From NCBI GenBank assembly GCA_030830185.1, contig JAURNN010000026.1, positions 1 through 29,608 on the forward strand: a DNA stretch of 29,608 nt, read 5' to 3'. Below the pieces are notes generated by a model. That model did no database searches. It had not been told where the DNA came from and worked only from the letters and a program-made list of their open reading frames with translations. Shown here piece after piece: positions 15,838 through 24,539 of the stretch (position 1 is its first letter; each line of letters begins with the position of its first letter). The DNA is from Bacillota bacterium (GTDB lineage Bacteria > Bacillota_I > Bacilli_A > Acholeplasmatales > Acholeplasmataceae). A program made the translations under genes and the position numbers.

Positions 15838-16773
15838 ATGGGCTTTTTTAAAAATTTATTTTCAAAAAAAATAAAAACATCTTATAAGCAATCACTATTA
15901 AGAGCCCAAGTGTCTTTGTTTTCAGTTTTAGAAGCGATGGACAAACACAATCACTTACATGCAGATGTCATTGAAGCTTTAGAAGATGCATTACTCATGT
16001 CTGATGTTGGTTTAGAAACAACCACTCAAATTGTTGAACAAATTCAGTTAATTAATAAGAAACATCCAATTACGAATTATGAAAGTTTACTCGATGTTTT
16101 ATATCAGTATGTCGATGAAATATTATTAGAATCGAAACCTTTAGTAAGTAAGCATGTGATTTTTGTAGTGGGTGTGAATGGTGTTGGAAAAACAACAACG
16201 ATTGGAAAACTTGCTCATCTTTATGCTCAAGAGAAAAAAGTCATGATCATCGCTGCAGATACATTTCGAGCAGCTGCGATTGATCAGTTATCGATTTGGG
16301 CAAAAAAAAGTGATGTTGAATTTTATTCAAATCCTTCTAAAGATCCTAGTTCTGTCATCTTTGAGGGCTTAAAAAAAGCAAAAGATTTGGATTCAGAAAT
16401 CATTTTAATTGATACTGCAGGACGTCTTCAAAATAAGAGTCATTTAATGGCTGAGTTATCTAAGATGAGACAAATGATTTCAAAAGCTTATGGAGAGATT
16501 GATACTCATACTTTTTTAGTCATTGATGCAACTACCGGTCAAAACGGATTATCTCAAGCAAAACTATTTCATGAAGCCACAAAAATTACCGATTTAGTAA
16601 TCACAAAATTAGACGGCACCTCTAAAGGTGGAATTGTTTTACCAATTGTATCGATGTTAAACGTCCCAATTGCATACATTGGCATTGGTGAAGGCATCGA
16701 TGATTTAAAACCATTTGATAAAGAAGCGTTTATGCAACAATTAATTCATCACGGAGTAAATGATGGACTTTGA
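15838..16773 (+). CDS. ftsY: Signal recognition particle receptor FtsY
   Basis: SRP-family GTPase that receives ribosome-SRP complexes at the membrane. 311 aa, consisting of an N domain (helical bundle, about 15-95) and a G domain; the long acidic A domain is missing and replaced by a short amphipathic start, MGFFKNLFSKKIK, a likely membrane-binding helix. G motifs: GVNGVGKTTT near residue 112-121, DTFRAAAIDQL near 140, DTAGRLQNKSH near 191, TKLDGTSKGG near 256, and the closing GIGEGIDDLKPF near 282. Short FtsY forms are usual in low-GC Gram-positives. First gene of the SRP operon, overlapping ylxM. Confidence 0.97.
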   Translation: MGFFKNLFSKKIKTSYKQSLLRAQVSLFSVLEAMDKHNHLHADVIEALEDALLMSDVGLETTTQIVEQIQLINKKHPITNYESLLDVLYQYVDEILLESKPLVSKHVIFVVGVNGVGKTTTIGKLAHLYAQEKKVMIIAADTFRAAAIDQLSIWAKKSDVEFYSNPSKDPSSVIFEGLKKAKDLDSEIILIDTAGRLQNKSHLMAELSKMRQMISKAYGEIDTHTFLVIDATTGQNGLSQAKLFHEATKITDLVITKLDGTSKGGIVLPIVSMLNVPIAYIGIGEGIDDLKPFDKEAFMQQLIHHGVNDGL

Positions 16774-17074
16774 TAAAAAAGATTATTTAATTTCATTATT
16801 TTTACAATATGAACCATTACTGACAGATACTCAAAAACTTTATTTTAAGGCCTATGTCTTAGAAGATTTTAGCTTAAAAGAAATTGCAGACGCTTATCAA
16901 GTTTCAAGAAGCGCCATTCATGATGCTATTCATAAAATAGAAGATCATTTGTATGCGTATGAAGAGAAACTTCAACTTTATCAAAAAGCTCAAAAAAGAC
17001 AACTCCTTTTTAAAACCTATGATGAAACAAAAGATGAAACCTTATTAGACCAAATCAAAGCGATGGATGAATGA
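16763..17074 (+). CDS. ylxM: SRP-associated helix-turn-helix protein YlxM
   Basis: Small helical protein (103 aa) that is encoded between ftsY and ffh in Firmicutes and is reported to modulate SRP GTPase activity. It resembles sigma factor region 4: LTDTQKLYFKAYVLEDFSLKEIADAY then SRSAIHDAIHKIEDHL, a helix-turn-helix. Two ATGs occur in a row (16760 and 16763); the second is 6 bases after GGAG (16753-16756) and is preferred, the first being only 3 away. It overlaps the end of ftsY by 11 (or 14) bases and its stop overlaps the ffh start by 4, so the three genes are translationally coupled. Confidence 0.9.
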   Translation: MDFDKKDYLISLFLQYEPLLTDTQKLYFKAYVLEDFSLKEIADAYQVSRSAIHDAIHKIEDHLYAYEEKLQLYQKAQKRQLLFKTYDETKDETLLDQIKAMDE

Positions 17075-18459
17075 TGTTTGAAACAACGTTAAGTTCTCGT
17101 ATGCAAATGGCCCTTCGCCGATTAACTGGGAAAGGCTATTTAACAGAAAATGATATTTTAGATGCTTTAAAAGAAATAAGACGTGCCCTTTTAGAGGCGG
17201 ACGTTCATTTAAGCGTGATTAAAACATTCACCGAACAAGTGAAAGAACAAGCACTGGGTGAAAAAATCATTAAAGGACTTAATCCTGCTCAGCAAGTTGT
17301 TAAAATTGTCACAGACACCCTCACAAAAACCTTAGGTGAAAAAACAGCATATATTTCTTATCAGCCATCAGGATTAACGGTGATGATGCTCATTGGATTG
17401 CAAGGTTCTGGTAAAACAACGTCTATCGTCAAACTCGCGAAAACATTACGTGATTCAGACAAGAAAAAAGTATTACTTGTGGCAGCAGATATATACAGAC
17501 CAGCAGCCATCGAACAACTGAAAGTCTTAGGACAAAGTATCGAGATCGACGTTTTTGAAAAAGGTCAAACCGATGTTGATAGTATTATTAAAGAAGCATT
17601 AGTCTATGCAAAAACACATGCTTTTGATGTCATGCTTATTGATACTGCTGGTCGTCTTTCTATTGATGAGATGCTATTAGACGAACTTAAACGTATTAAA
17701 ACATTAACCTCACCTTCTGAAATTCTTCTTACCATTGATGCGATGACGGGTCAAGATGCAGCGAATACAGCAAGAAATTTCCATGAAGCCATTGTTGCAA
17801 CAGGTGTGTTACTTACAAAACTTGATGGTGACACCCGTGGTGGTGCTGCATTATCGGTATCAAGTGTTGCTCAAATTCCAATTAAATTTCAGGCATCTGG
17901 AGAAAAAATAGAAACGCTTGAAGTTTTCCATCCAGATCGTATGGCATCTAGAATTTTAGGCATGGGTGATGTCATGAGTTTAGTTGAAAAAGCATCGGAA
18001 GCAGTTTCTGAAGATGATGCAAAAGATCTCATGTCAAAGATTCAAAACAATACATTTAACTATAATGACTTAAAAAAACAATTTAAAATGATTCAACGCA
18101 TGGGTTCCATTCAAAAAGTTGTTGGACTCATTCCCGGATTAGGAAAACAATCTTCTCAAGTTGATGATAAACCGTTAAAAGAAATGGGAATCATTATTGA
18201 TTCCATGACTTTAAAAGAACGTAAAGATCCTGTACTTATTGATCAATCATCTAAAAGACGTGAACGCATCGCAAAAGGCAGTGGGTTATCCGTTGCAGCA
18301 GTGAACAGGCTAAGAGATGCATTTAATAAACAAAAAATGATGATGAAACAAATGATGTCTATGGATCCATCTCAACTCAATAACTTTAAACCTCAACAAA
18401 TGCAACAACCTAAAATGAAAAAAGGTAAAGGTAAGAATAAAGGTCGATTTAAATATTGA
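17071..18459 (+). CDS. ffh: Signal recognition particle protein Ffh
   Basis: GTPase subunit of the SRP; binds 4.5S/scRNA and signal peptides and docks with FtsY. 462 aa, full length. N domain about 1-90; G domain with GLQGSGKTTS near residue 109-118, DIYRPAAIEQL near 138, DTAGRLSIDE near 190, TKLDGDTRGGAALS near 249; Met-rich M domain about 300-430 with KIQNNTFNYNDLKKQ, GLIPGLGK, and MMMKQMMSMDPSQ. The C-terminal tail KKGKGKNKGRFKY is strongly basic. Start at the first of two tandem ATGs (17071 or 17074); there is no clear ribosome site, so coupling to ylxM through the 4-base overlap is likely. Last gene of the operon. Confidence 0.97.
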   Translation: MMFETTLSSRMQMALRRLTGKGYLTENDILDALKEIRRALLEADVHLSVIKTFTEQVKEQALGEKIIKGLNPAQQVVKIVTDTLTKTLGEKTAYISYQPSGLTVMMLIGLQGSGKTTSIVKLAKTLRDSDKKKVLLVAADIYRPAAIEQLKVLGQSIEIDVFEKGQTDVDSIIKEALVYAKTHAFDVMLIDTAGRLSIDEMLLDELKRIKTLTSPSEILLTIDAMTGQDAANTARNFHEAIVATGVLLTKLDGDTRGGAALSVSSVAQIPIKFQASGEKIETLEVFHPDRMASRILGMGDVMSLVEKASEAVSEDDAKDLMSKIQNNTFNYNDLKKQFKMIQRMGSIQKVVGLIPGLGKQSSQVDDKPLKEMGIIIDSMTLKERKDPVLIDQSSKRRERIAKGSGLSVAAVNRLRDAFNKQKMMMKQMMSMDPSQLNNFKPQQMQQPKMKKGKGKNKGRFKY

Positions 18460-18475
18460 CTTTTATTTTTTAAAG

Positions 18476-18484
18476 TTATCCACA
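18476..18484 (+). promoter_or_regulatory. Consensus DnaA box upstream of polA
   Basis: TTATCCACA, an exact match to the bacterial DnaA-binding consensus, 66 bases before the polA start and upstream of a -10-like TATGAT (18512-18517). It is the only exact copy I noticed in the window. The 82-base gap after ffh holds no good terminator. Confidence 0.55.
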
Positions 18485-18541
18485 TAAGTCGTGGGAAATC
18501 CGTTAAAAATTTATGATAAAATTTTAAATGAGCAGGTATTT

Positions 18542-21151
18542 ATGAATAAAAAACTAATATTAGTCGATGGTAATTCAATCGTCTTTCGTGCCTATTTTGC
18601 AACCGCATATCCTGGTGCCACACTAATGCAAACGTCAAAAGGTGAATATACGAATGCCCTTTTTGCATTTATTAACATGTTTGAACAAATCATTACTGAT
18701 CAAGATGACATGATATTAGTTGCTTTTGATACAAAAGAAAAAACCAAAAGACATGAGATGTATCAAGAATATAAAGCAGGACGTGCAAAAATGCCAGAAG
18801 AACTTGCAAGTCAACTTGATATCATTAACGAGTATTTAGATGTTATTGGTGTCACGCATTACCGTCAAGCAGGATATGAAGCAGATGATATTATTGGTAC
18901 ATTGTCTAAAACACCTCATTATGATATTCATATTTATTCTTCTGATAAAGATTTACTGCAACTTGTTTCTAATAACGTGACCGTGCATTTACTTAAAAAA
19001 GGTATGAAAGAAGTGCATCATTTTACGCCAGAAAAAATTATAGAAACCTATGAACTCACACATCTTCAAATGATTGATCTAAAAGGGCTCATGGGAGATC
19101 CTTCTGATAATATCCCAGGTATTCCAGGAGTTGGCGAAAAAACAGCCATTAAATTACTTAAAACCTATGGATCATTAGAAAATGTGTTAGCGCATGCAGA
19201 TGAGATTGGTGGAAAATTAGCCGAGAAAATCAAAGAAGGTCATGAATCTGCATTATTATCTAAAACACTCGTGACGATAGATACGAATGCGTCACTTGAT
19301 TTAGCATTTGAAGATATTTTAAGAAATCCACTAGACCAAGATAAGCGTATCAAGTTTTTACAAAGATATGAACTTCATATGCTTGCTAAAAAAGTCAAAG
19401 TAGAAGAAACGACATCTGAGTATGAGATTGAAGTGATTGATTCTGATGAAAAGTTTTCTTCGTTATCCTTTCAAACATGTGCGATGCATGTTGAACTTTC
19501 AGATAGTAATTATCATCATGCTGAGTTATGGGGTATAGGGCTTGCATTTAATCATAGTTATGTATTTATTGAGCCAATTTACGCGTTAACGTCTTCTTTA
19601 TTTCGCCAATTTTTAGAAAATCCTGATATTATAAAATATGTTTATGATGCCAAAGCAATCTATGTTTTCTTCAAATGGAAAGGGCTAGAAATTAAAGGCA
19701 TCACGTTTGATTTATTACTTTCAAGTTATATTATTAATGCGCATTTAGGAAAAGAAGAATTTAATCGTGTGGTATCTGCATTTGATTATACAGGCATTGC
19801 TTATGAAGATGATATATACGGAAAAGGTGTTAAAAAAGGATTACCTGAAGATGCGCGTCATCAAAAACATATCGTTTCTAAAGCGAAAGCAATATTAGAT
19901 TTAAAAGAAAAACAAGATGTTTTATTACAAGAAAAAAATCAATTTCATTTATTATATGATGTTGAACTACCTTTATCATTTGTATTAGGTGATATGGAAT
20001 TTCAAGGAATTGATGCCAATATCGACACACTGAATCAATTAGGAGATACATTAAAATCAAGAATTGATATCTTAGAAAAAACGATTCAAGATCTCGCTGG
20101 TATGACATTCAATATTGCATCCCCAAAACAATTAGGTGAGATTTTATTTGACCATTTAGGATTGCCTTCAGGTAAAAAAACAAAAACTGGATATTCAACC
20201 AATGTTGATGTTTTAGAAAAGCTCACAAAGCATCATCCGATTATTGAGCATATCCTAACGTATCGAAGTCTTTCTAAATTGTATTCCACTTATATCGAAG
20301 GACTTAGACCTTATATTTTAAGTGATGGTAAAATCCATACCATTTATATGCAAGCTCTAACAACAACAGGAAGACTTTCTTCAACAGATCCTAATTTACA
20401 AAACATTCCTATTCGTAGCGAAGAAGGAAGACTCATTCGTCAAATTTTTCATGCTTCAAAAGATGCTTTGTTACTTGGAGCTGATTACTCTCAAATTGAA
20501 TTACGCGTGCTTGCCGATATTGCAAATGTAGAAGCACTTATTGAATCATTTAACAAAAACGAAGATATCCATGAACAAACCGCTAAAAAAGTATTTCATG
20601 TTGAAACCGTATCAAAAGAACAAAGACGTCAAGCAAAAGCGGTTAATTTTGGCATTATTTACGGGATTTCAGCATGGAGTTTAGCAGATGATATTCATGT
20701 GTCTCAAAAAGAAGCTCAGCAATTTATTGACACGTATTTAACGATTTATCCTGAAATTAAAACATATATGGAAGAGACGGTTGCATTTGCTAAAACACAT
20801 GGTTATGTTGAAACGATTCTTAAAAGAAGACGTTACATTCCAGAACTGACATCACCTGTATTTATGCAACGTGCATTTGGGGAAAGAACAGCAATGAATG
20901 CGCCAATTCAAGGCTCTGCCGCTGATATTATCAAACTTGCAATGATTGAGCTTCATCAAAAAATCAAACATGCTAAACTTAGATCATCTCTGATCTTACA
21001 AGTTCATGATGAACTCATCTTAAATGTTTATGAGGATGAACTTGATGACGTTTCTAAAATCGTAGAAGATGCAATGAAACATGCAATTGACATGAAAGTA
21101 TCACTTGATATCTCAATGGATACTGGTCAAAGTTGGTATGAGGTCAAATAA
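18542..21151 (+). CDS. polA: DNA polymerase I
   Basis: Repair and Okazaki-fragment-processing polymerase, 869 aa. The 5'-nuclease domain (about 1-290) has ILVDGNSIVFRAYFA, YEADDIIGTL, SSDKDLLQLV and GDPSDNIPGIPGVGEKTA. The middle 3'-exonuclease-like domain (about 300-470) lacks the proofreading acids (MHVELSDSNY stands where FDTE is expected), as in Bacillus enzymes, so proofreading is probably absent. The polymerase domain has motif A LGADYSQIELR near 645, the O helix RRQAKAVNFGIIYG near 694-707, and motif C VHDE near 820. The ATG at 18542 is chosen because it gives the family N-terminus KKLILVDG and GCAGG precedes it; an in-frame upstream start would add 17 unconserved residues. First gene of a replication and repair operon. 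Confidence 0.97.
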   Translation: MNKKLILVDGNSIVFRAYFATAYPGATLMQTSKGEYTNALFAFINMFEQIITDQDDMILVAFDTKEKTKRHEMYQEYKAGRAKMPEELASQLDIINEYLDVIGVTHYRQAGYEADDIIGTLSKTPHYDIHIYSSDKDLLQLVSNNVTVHLLKKGMKEVHHFTPEKIIETYELTHLQMIDLKGLMGDPSDNIPGIPGVGEKTAIKLLKTYGSLENVLAHADEIGGKLAEKIKEGHESALLSKTLVTIDTNASLDLAFEDILRNPLDQDKRIKFLQRYELHMLAKKVKVEETTSEYEIEVIDSDEKFSSLSFQTCAMHVELSDSNYHHAELWGIGLAFNHSYVFIEPIYALTSSLFRQFLENPDIIKYVYDAKAIYVFFKWKGLEIKGITFDLLLSSYIINAHLGKEEFNRVVSAFDYTGIAYEDDIYGKGVKKGLPEDARHQKHIVSKAKAILDLKEKQDVLLQEKNQFHLLYDVELPLSFVLGDMEFQGIDANIDTLNQLGDTLKSRIDILEKTIQDLAGMTFNIASPKQLGEILFDHLGLPSGKKTKTGYSTNVDVLEKLTKHHPIIEHILTYRSLSKLYSTYIEGLRPYILSDGKIHTIYMQALTTTGRLSSTDPNLQNIPIRSEEGRLIRQIFHASKDALLLGADYSQIELRVLADIANVEALIESFNKNEDIHEQTAKKVFHVETVSKEQRRQAKAVNFGIIYGISAWSLADDIHVSQKEAQQFIDTYLTIYPEIKTYMEETVAFAKTHGYVETILKRRRYIPELTSPVFMQRAFGERTAMNAPIQGSAADIIKLAMIELHQKIKHAKLRSSLILQVHDELILNVYEDELDDVSKIVEDAMKHAIDMKVSLDISMDTGQSWYEVK

Positions 21152-21957
21152 TGCCAGAATTACCTGAGGTAGAAACCGTAAGACAAACTTTATTACCATT
21201 ATTAAAGAATAAAGTAATTGTTGATGTTGATATTTACTGGGATAATTGTGTTATTACAAAAGATTTTAAACACAAAATCACAGGACAACACATTCAAGAC
21301 ATTTTAAGATATGGTAAATATTTAGTGTTTGTTTTAGATGAAGATGTGATGATTTCACATTTACGAATGGAGGGTAAATATTACATTCACCAACCACGTA
21401 AAAAAGCGCATCATGAGCATGTGGTCTTTCATTTAAATTCTGATGAATATTTAACATATCATGATACAAGAAAATTTGGAAAGTTTGAACTGATTTCTAA
21501 ATCTATGTATTTAGAAGTTCCGCCATTATCTTTACTCGGAAAAGAACCTAAAGATAGTGATTCTCGATCACTTTATCAAAAACTTACACATAAACGCATT
21601 CCAATTAAAATGGCATTTCTTGATCAACATATCATTGCTGGTTTAGGTAATATTTATGTAGATGAAACACTATATCGCGCAAAAATTCACCCATTAAAAC
21701 CGTGTGATAAGATCACACAAAAAGAAGTCGTATCGTTAATCAAACACGCAACAGATGTCCTAGAACATGCAACCTCTCTTGGAGGCTCCACCATTCGGAC
21801 CTATCACGCGGTTCATGGTGTCGATGGTAAATTTCAAAATGAATTAAAAGTTCATACTAAAAAAGATGAACCTTGTGAAAGGTGTCAAACACCAATTATT
21901 AAAATAAAAGTTGGAGGTAGAGGAACGTATGTCTGTCCAACATGTCAAAAACAATAA
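21151..21957 (+). CDS. mutM: Formamidopyrimidine-DNA glycosylase
   Basis: Base-excision repair enzyme that removes 8-oxoguanine and ring-opened purines and nicks the strand. 268 aa, normal length. The N-terminus PELPEVETVRQTL supplies the catalytic Pro (after Met removal) and Glu; the Lys in HLRMEGKY near residue 72 is present; the H2TH region has AGLGNIYVDETLYRAKIHP near 164-182; the C-terminal zinc finger has Cys pairs CERC and CPTC (about 240-264) with the DNA-contact RGTYV. It overlaps the polA stop by one base (TAATG). Its zinc-finger coding end is read in a second frame by the start of coaE. Confidence 0.97.
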   Translation: MPELPEVETVRQTLLPLLKNKVIVDVDIYWDNCVITKDFKHKITGQHIQDILRYGKYLVFVLDEDVMISHLRMEGKYYIHQPRKKAHHEHVVFHLNSDEYLTYHDTRKFGKFELISKSMYLEVPPLSLLGKEPKDSDSRSLYQKLTHKRIPIKMAFLDQHIIAGLGNIYVDETLYRAKIHPLKPCDKITQKEVVSLIKHATDVLEHATSLGGSTIRTYHAVHGVDGKFQNELKVHTKKDEPCERCQTPIIKIKVGGRGTYVCPTCQKQ

Positions 21958-22531
21958 CTTAAAAATAGGAATTACAGGAAACATTGCGAGTGGAAAATCT
22001 ACTGCAGTTACCTATTTAAAAGCCAAAGGCTATGATGTCATTGATAGTGATGAGATTGTTAGATTACTATGGAAAAAACAAGATGTCATTGATACGCTTT
22101 CAGTCATGTTTAATCGTGATTTAAAAGATCATCATATCAAGCAGGCTTTTATTGAAGAAGTGTTTTTAAATGAGACAATTAGACATCAACTAGAATCCTT
22201 CTTACATCCAAAAGTGTATGAAGAAATTGAAAAACAAATCAAAATGAAATCAAAGATGATTTTTATTGATATTCCATTACTCTATGAAACGTCTTATGAA
22301 CATCATTTAGATGCCGTGATTTTAATCACTGTTGATAAAGATATCCAATTAAACCGGTTAAAAAAAAGAGGATTCACACACAATCAAGCAGTTTCTAGAA
22401 TTGATTCACAAATGAAACAAGAAGAAAAAATCAAAAAAACAACACACATCGTTTCAGGAACATTAGGATTTGAATCATTTTATCAAGCATTAGAAAAGGA
22501 AATAGAAATCATCATACATGAAGCACATTAA
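21929..22531 (+). CDS. coaE: Dephospho-CoA kinase
   Basis: Last step of coenzyme A synthesis: phosphorylates the ribose 3'-hydroxyl of dephospho-CoA. 200 aa. P-loop GITGNIASGKST near residue 14-25, DSDEIVRLL near 42, and lid segment RLKKRGF near 145. Start: the frame opens earlier, but GAGG lies 5 bases before the ATG at 21929, and no later start codon exists before the P-loop, so the 29-base overlap with mutM appears real. The position after polA-mutM is the same as in several Firmicutes. It overlaps dnaB by 14 bases. Confidence 0.94.
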   Translation: MSVQHVKNNNLKIGITGNIASGKSTAVTYLKAKGYDVIDSDEIVRLLWKKQDVIDTLSVMFNRDLKDHHIKQAFIEEVFLNETIRHQLESFLHPKVYEEIEKQIKMKSKMIFIDIPLLYETSYEHHLDAVILITVDKDIQLNRLKKRGFTHNQAVSRIDSQMKQEEKIKKTTHIVSGTLGFESFYQALEKEIEIIIHEAH

Positions 22532-23672
22532 ACTATTCTCTCCGATAGATTTATCGGGTCATGATCATAAAGTACTATCACTTTTGTATCGTCCACTTAT
22601 TGGAACGGTTGCTTTTTCACTATATCAATTTATCTTTTCATATACGTATCAAAAAGAAAGTGTTGACATGGATCAAGCACTAATTCTTAATATGCTTGTG
22701 ATCACAGAAAAAGAGTTTAACGAAGCGTGTAATCATCTAAGTGCGTATGCCTTATTAGATGTATTTGAAAAACAAGAAGAGATTCTTTTACAATTAAAAA
22801 AACCAATGACGGCAAAACAATTTTTAAATGATACGATTTTTGGAATTACGCTTGAACAAAAAGTAGGAAAGCAAACCTTAACATTTCTTATCGAGCAATT
22901 TAAAGTCATGCAACCATCAATTGGGTATGTTCGTAAAGATGTACAATTTAATGATGTATTTGAAATTGACCAAATCAAAAGGTTATCGATTCATGAACCA
23001 CTCTTTGAAAATGGTGGTATCCATCATCCATTATTAAAATCAACATTTCCATATGAAGGATGGGTTGATCAATTACCTTCTGCTTATAAAAAACCAAGTT
23101 TATTAAAATCATCGATAAGACAACTCATTGAAAATCTCGTCTATATTTATCAATTTACTTATGAAGATCTAAATGCAATTATTACATCATTAGAGCCCAC
23201 ACAACTCGTGAAAAAAGAAGCGATTCAACTGGCCTCAAAAAGGTATTTTGAAAAACATCAAGTCCTCACCATTGATGAGAAAAAACAGCAATCATCGAAT
23301 GATTTCATTCAAGTATCACCCACATATATTGTTCAAAAATATGCCAAAGTTGATGCACAAGGTGCGGCTTTAGATACAGTGACTTCTTTAGTTGAAAGAA
23401 ATCATGTGGATATGGGTGTGATCAATGTCTTATTAATTTTTGTTTTAAAAAGAAAAGATGGTATTTTACCACACCTTCATTATTTAGAAAAAATATTAAA
23501 TGATTGGTTATCGAAAGGCGTTTCAACATCAGAAGATGCGATTGAAATGACAACAAAATTAGAATCCACATATCAGAAAAAAACGTATAAAAAAGCGGTA
23601 CGTGTTTCAGTCGAACCTGATTGGTTAGATAGCTACTTAGAGCAACTCAAAAAAGAGGAGGAAGCCCTATGA
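22518..23672 (+). CDS. dnaB: Replication initiation protein DnaB (Gram-positive type)
   Basis: Helicase-loading membrane-attachment/initiation protein of the Bacillus type, not the replicative helicase of the same name. 384 aa. The N-terminal winged-helix region begins IKLFSPIDLSGHDHKVLSLLYRPLIG, a pattern characteristic of the family. Near residue 270-350 comes the DnaB/DnaD-type helical domain, ending in the YLEKILNDWLSKGVSTSEDAIE signature (Y-x3-I-x3-W...G...T...A). Its partner DnaI follows with a 4-base overlap. The start lies 14 bases inside coaE, without a strong ribosome site nearby, so coupling is likely. Confidence 0.92.
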   Translation: MKHIKLFSPIDLSGHDHKVLSLLYRPLIGTVAFSLYQFIFSYTYQKESVDMDQALILNMLVITEKEFNEACNHLSAYALLDVFEKQEEILLQLKKPMTAKQFLNDTIFGITLEQKVGKQTLTFLIEQFKVMQPSIGYVRKDVQFNDVFEIDQIKRLSIHEPLFENGGIHHPLLKSTFPYEGWVDQLPSAYKKPSLLKSSIRQLIENLVYIYQFTYEDLNAIITSLEPTQLVKKEAIQLASKRYFEKHQVLTIDEKKQQSSNDFIQVSPTYIVQKYAKVDAQGAALDTVTSLVERNHVDMGVINVLLIFVLKRKDGILPHLHYLEKILNDWLSKGVSTSEDAIEMTTKLESTYQKKTYKKAVRVSVEPDWLDSYLEQLKKEEEAL

Positions 23673-24463
23673 CTCTTGAAGAGATGCGTCAGTTTATTTT
23701 AAAAGATGATGAAACAAAAGATTTAAACATCGATGATCAAGACGTCTTAAAAGTGTATCAATATTTAATGGATAAATATGACCAAACAGAATATGATGGT
23801 TATCTACCAGTGTTAATGACATCACCTTACATTGAGATTGTTTACCGTCCAACAAAAGAAAAAGCGTATGCAATGAAACAATTAAAACTTAGAAAATACT
23901 TATCTTATTTTGATAGTGATATTTATATTCAGCATGCAAGTTTAAATGATTTTCATGAAAAAACAGAAAATCGTAAGACGGCTAAAAAAGAAGCAGAAGA
24001 TTCTATTTCTATGTATTTAGATAAAAAAGCAACTAAAGGTCTTTATATCTATGGTCCCTATGGATCAGGAAAAAGTTATTTATTATCTGCGATTGCAGCT
24101 TCTTATGCAACCCATGATGTTGATGTTATTTTTACGTATGTGCCTGATTTAATACGCGGATTTAAACAAGGAATTGATGAGGGGACCATTGAAAAAAGAA
24201 TCAATATCTTAAAACAAACAGCCATATTAATACTAGATGATTTAGGTGGTGAGTTTCATTCTCCTTGGTTTAGAGATGAAATTTTAATGCCACTGATTCA
24301 ATATAGGTTAAGTGCATCTTTACCCGTCTATGTATCATCAAACTATACCTTAACAGAACTGGTTGATGTCTTAGCAACTGGTCATGATGAGGTCAATCGT
24401 GTGAAAGCCTTGAGGCTCATTAAAAGACTTCGTGACCTTATGACTTTAGTGAAGTTAACATAG
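23669..24463 (+). CDS. dnaI: Primosomal helicase loader DnaI
   Basis: AAA+ ATPase that loads the replicative helicase onto DNA during initiation and restart. 264 aa. The N-terminal region (about 1-110) is the helicase-binding part; the ATPase part has Walker A IYGPYGSGKSYLLSAIA near residue 127-143, Walker B ILILDDLGGE near 186, and sensor-type YVSSNYTLTEL near 224. The C-terminal RLIKRLRDL carries likely arginine-finger residues. GGAGGAAG gives a strong ribosome site, and the ATG overlaps the dnaB stop (ATGA). Last gene of the polA operon, followed by the hairpin at 24493. Confidence 0.95.
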   Translation: MTLEEMRQFILKDDETKDLNIDDQDVLKVYQYLMDKYDQTEYDGYLPVLMTSPYIEIVYRPTKEKAYAMKQLKLRKYLSYFDSDIYIQHASLNDFHEKTENRKTAKKEAEDSISMYLDKKATKGLYIYGPYGSGKSYLLSAIAASYATHDVDVIFTYVPDLIRGFKQGIDEGTIEKRINILKQTAILILDDLGGEFHSPWFRDEILMPLIQYRLSASLPVYVSSNYTLTELVDVLATGHDEVNRVKALRLIKRLRDLMTLVKLT

Positions 24464-24480
24464 AAAAACAAGTGAATATA

Positions 24481-24489
24481 TGCTATAAT
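24481..24489 (+). promoter_or_regulatory. Extended -10 promoter of thrS
   Basis: TGC followed by TATAAT (24484-24489); no good -35. The predicted start (about 24496) falls within the left arm of the hairpin at 24493-24518. The leader is about 44 bases, too short for a T-box. Confidence 0.65.
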
Positions 24490-24492
24490 AAC

Positions 24493-24523
24493 CATGTCTT
24501 ATCTGTTGATAAGGCATGTTTTT
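24493..24523 (+). terminator. Terminator or attenuator hairpin before thrS
   Basis: Eleven continuous pairs with one G-U (CATGTCTTATC with GATAAGGCATG), loop TGTT, then TTTTT. It can end transcripts coming from dnaI; transcripts begun at the thrS promoter would lack the first bases of the left arm. Confidence 0.75.
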
Positions 24524-24539
24524 ATGAAAGAGGCATATT

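Noticed and set aside
18476..18484. Chromosome origin
   Set aside because: One DnaA box only, in an 82-base gap, with no dnaA or dnaN nearby and no box cluster.
24464..24539. T-box riboswitch of thrS
   Set aside because: The leader is too short and has no T-box sequence or specifier stem; only one hairpin is present.
24524..24539. Upstream start for thrS or a leader peptide at ATG 24524
   Set aside because: It is out of frame with thrS and lies between the T run and the thrS ribosome site; no ribosome site of its own.
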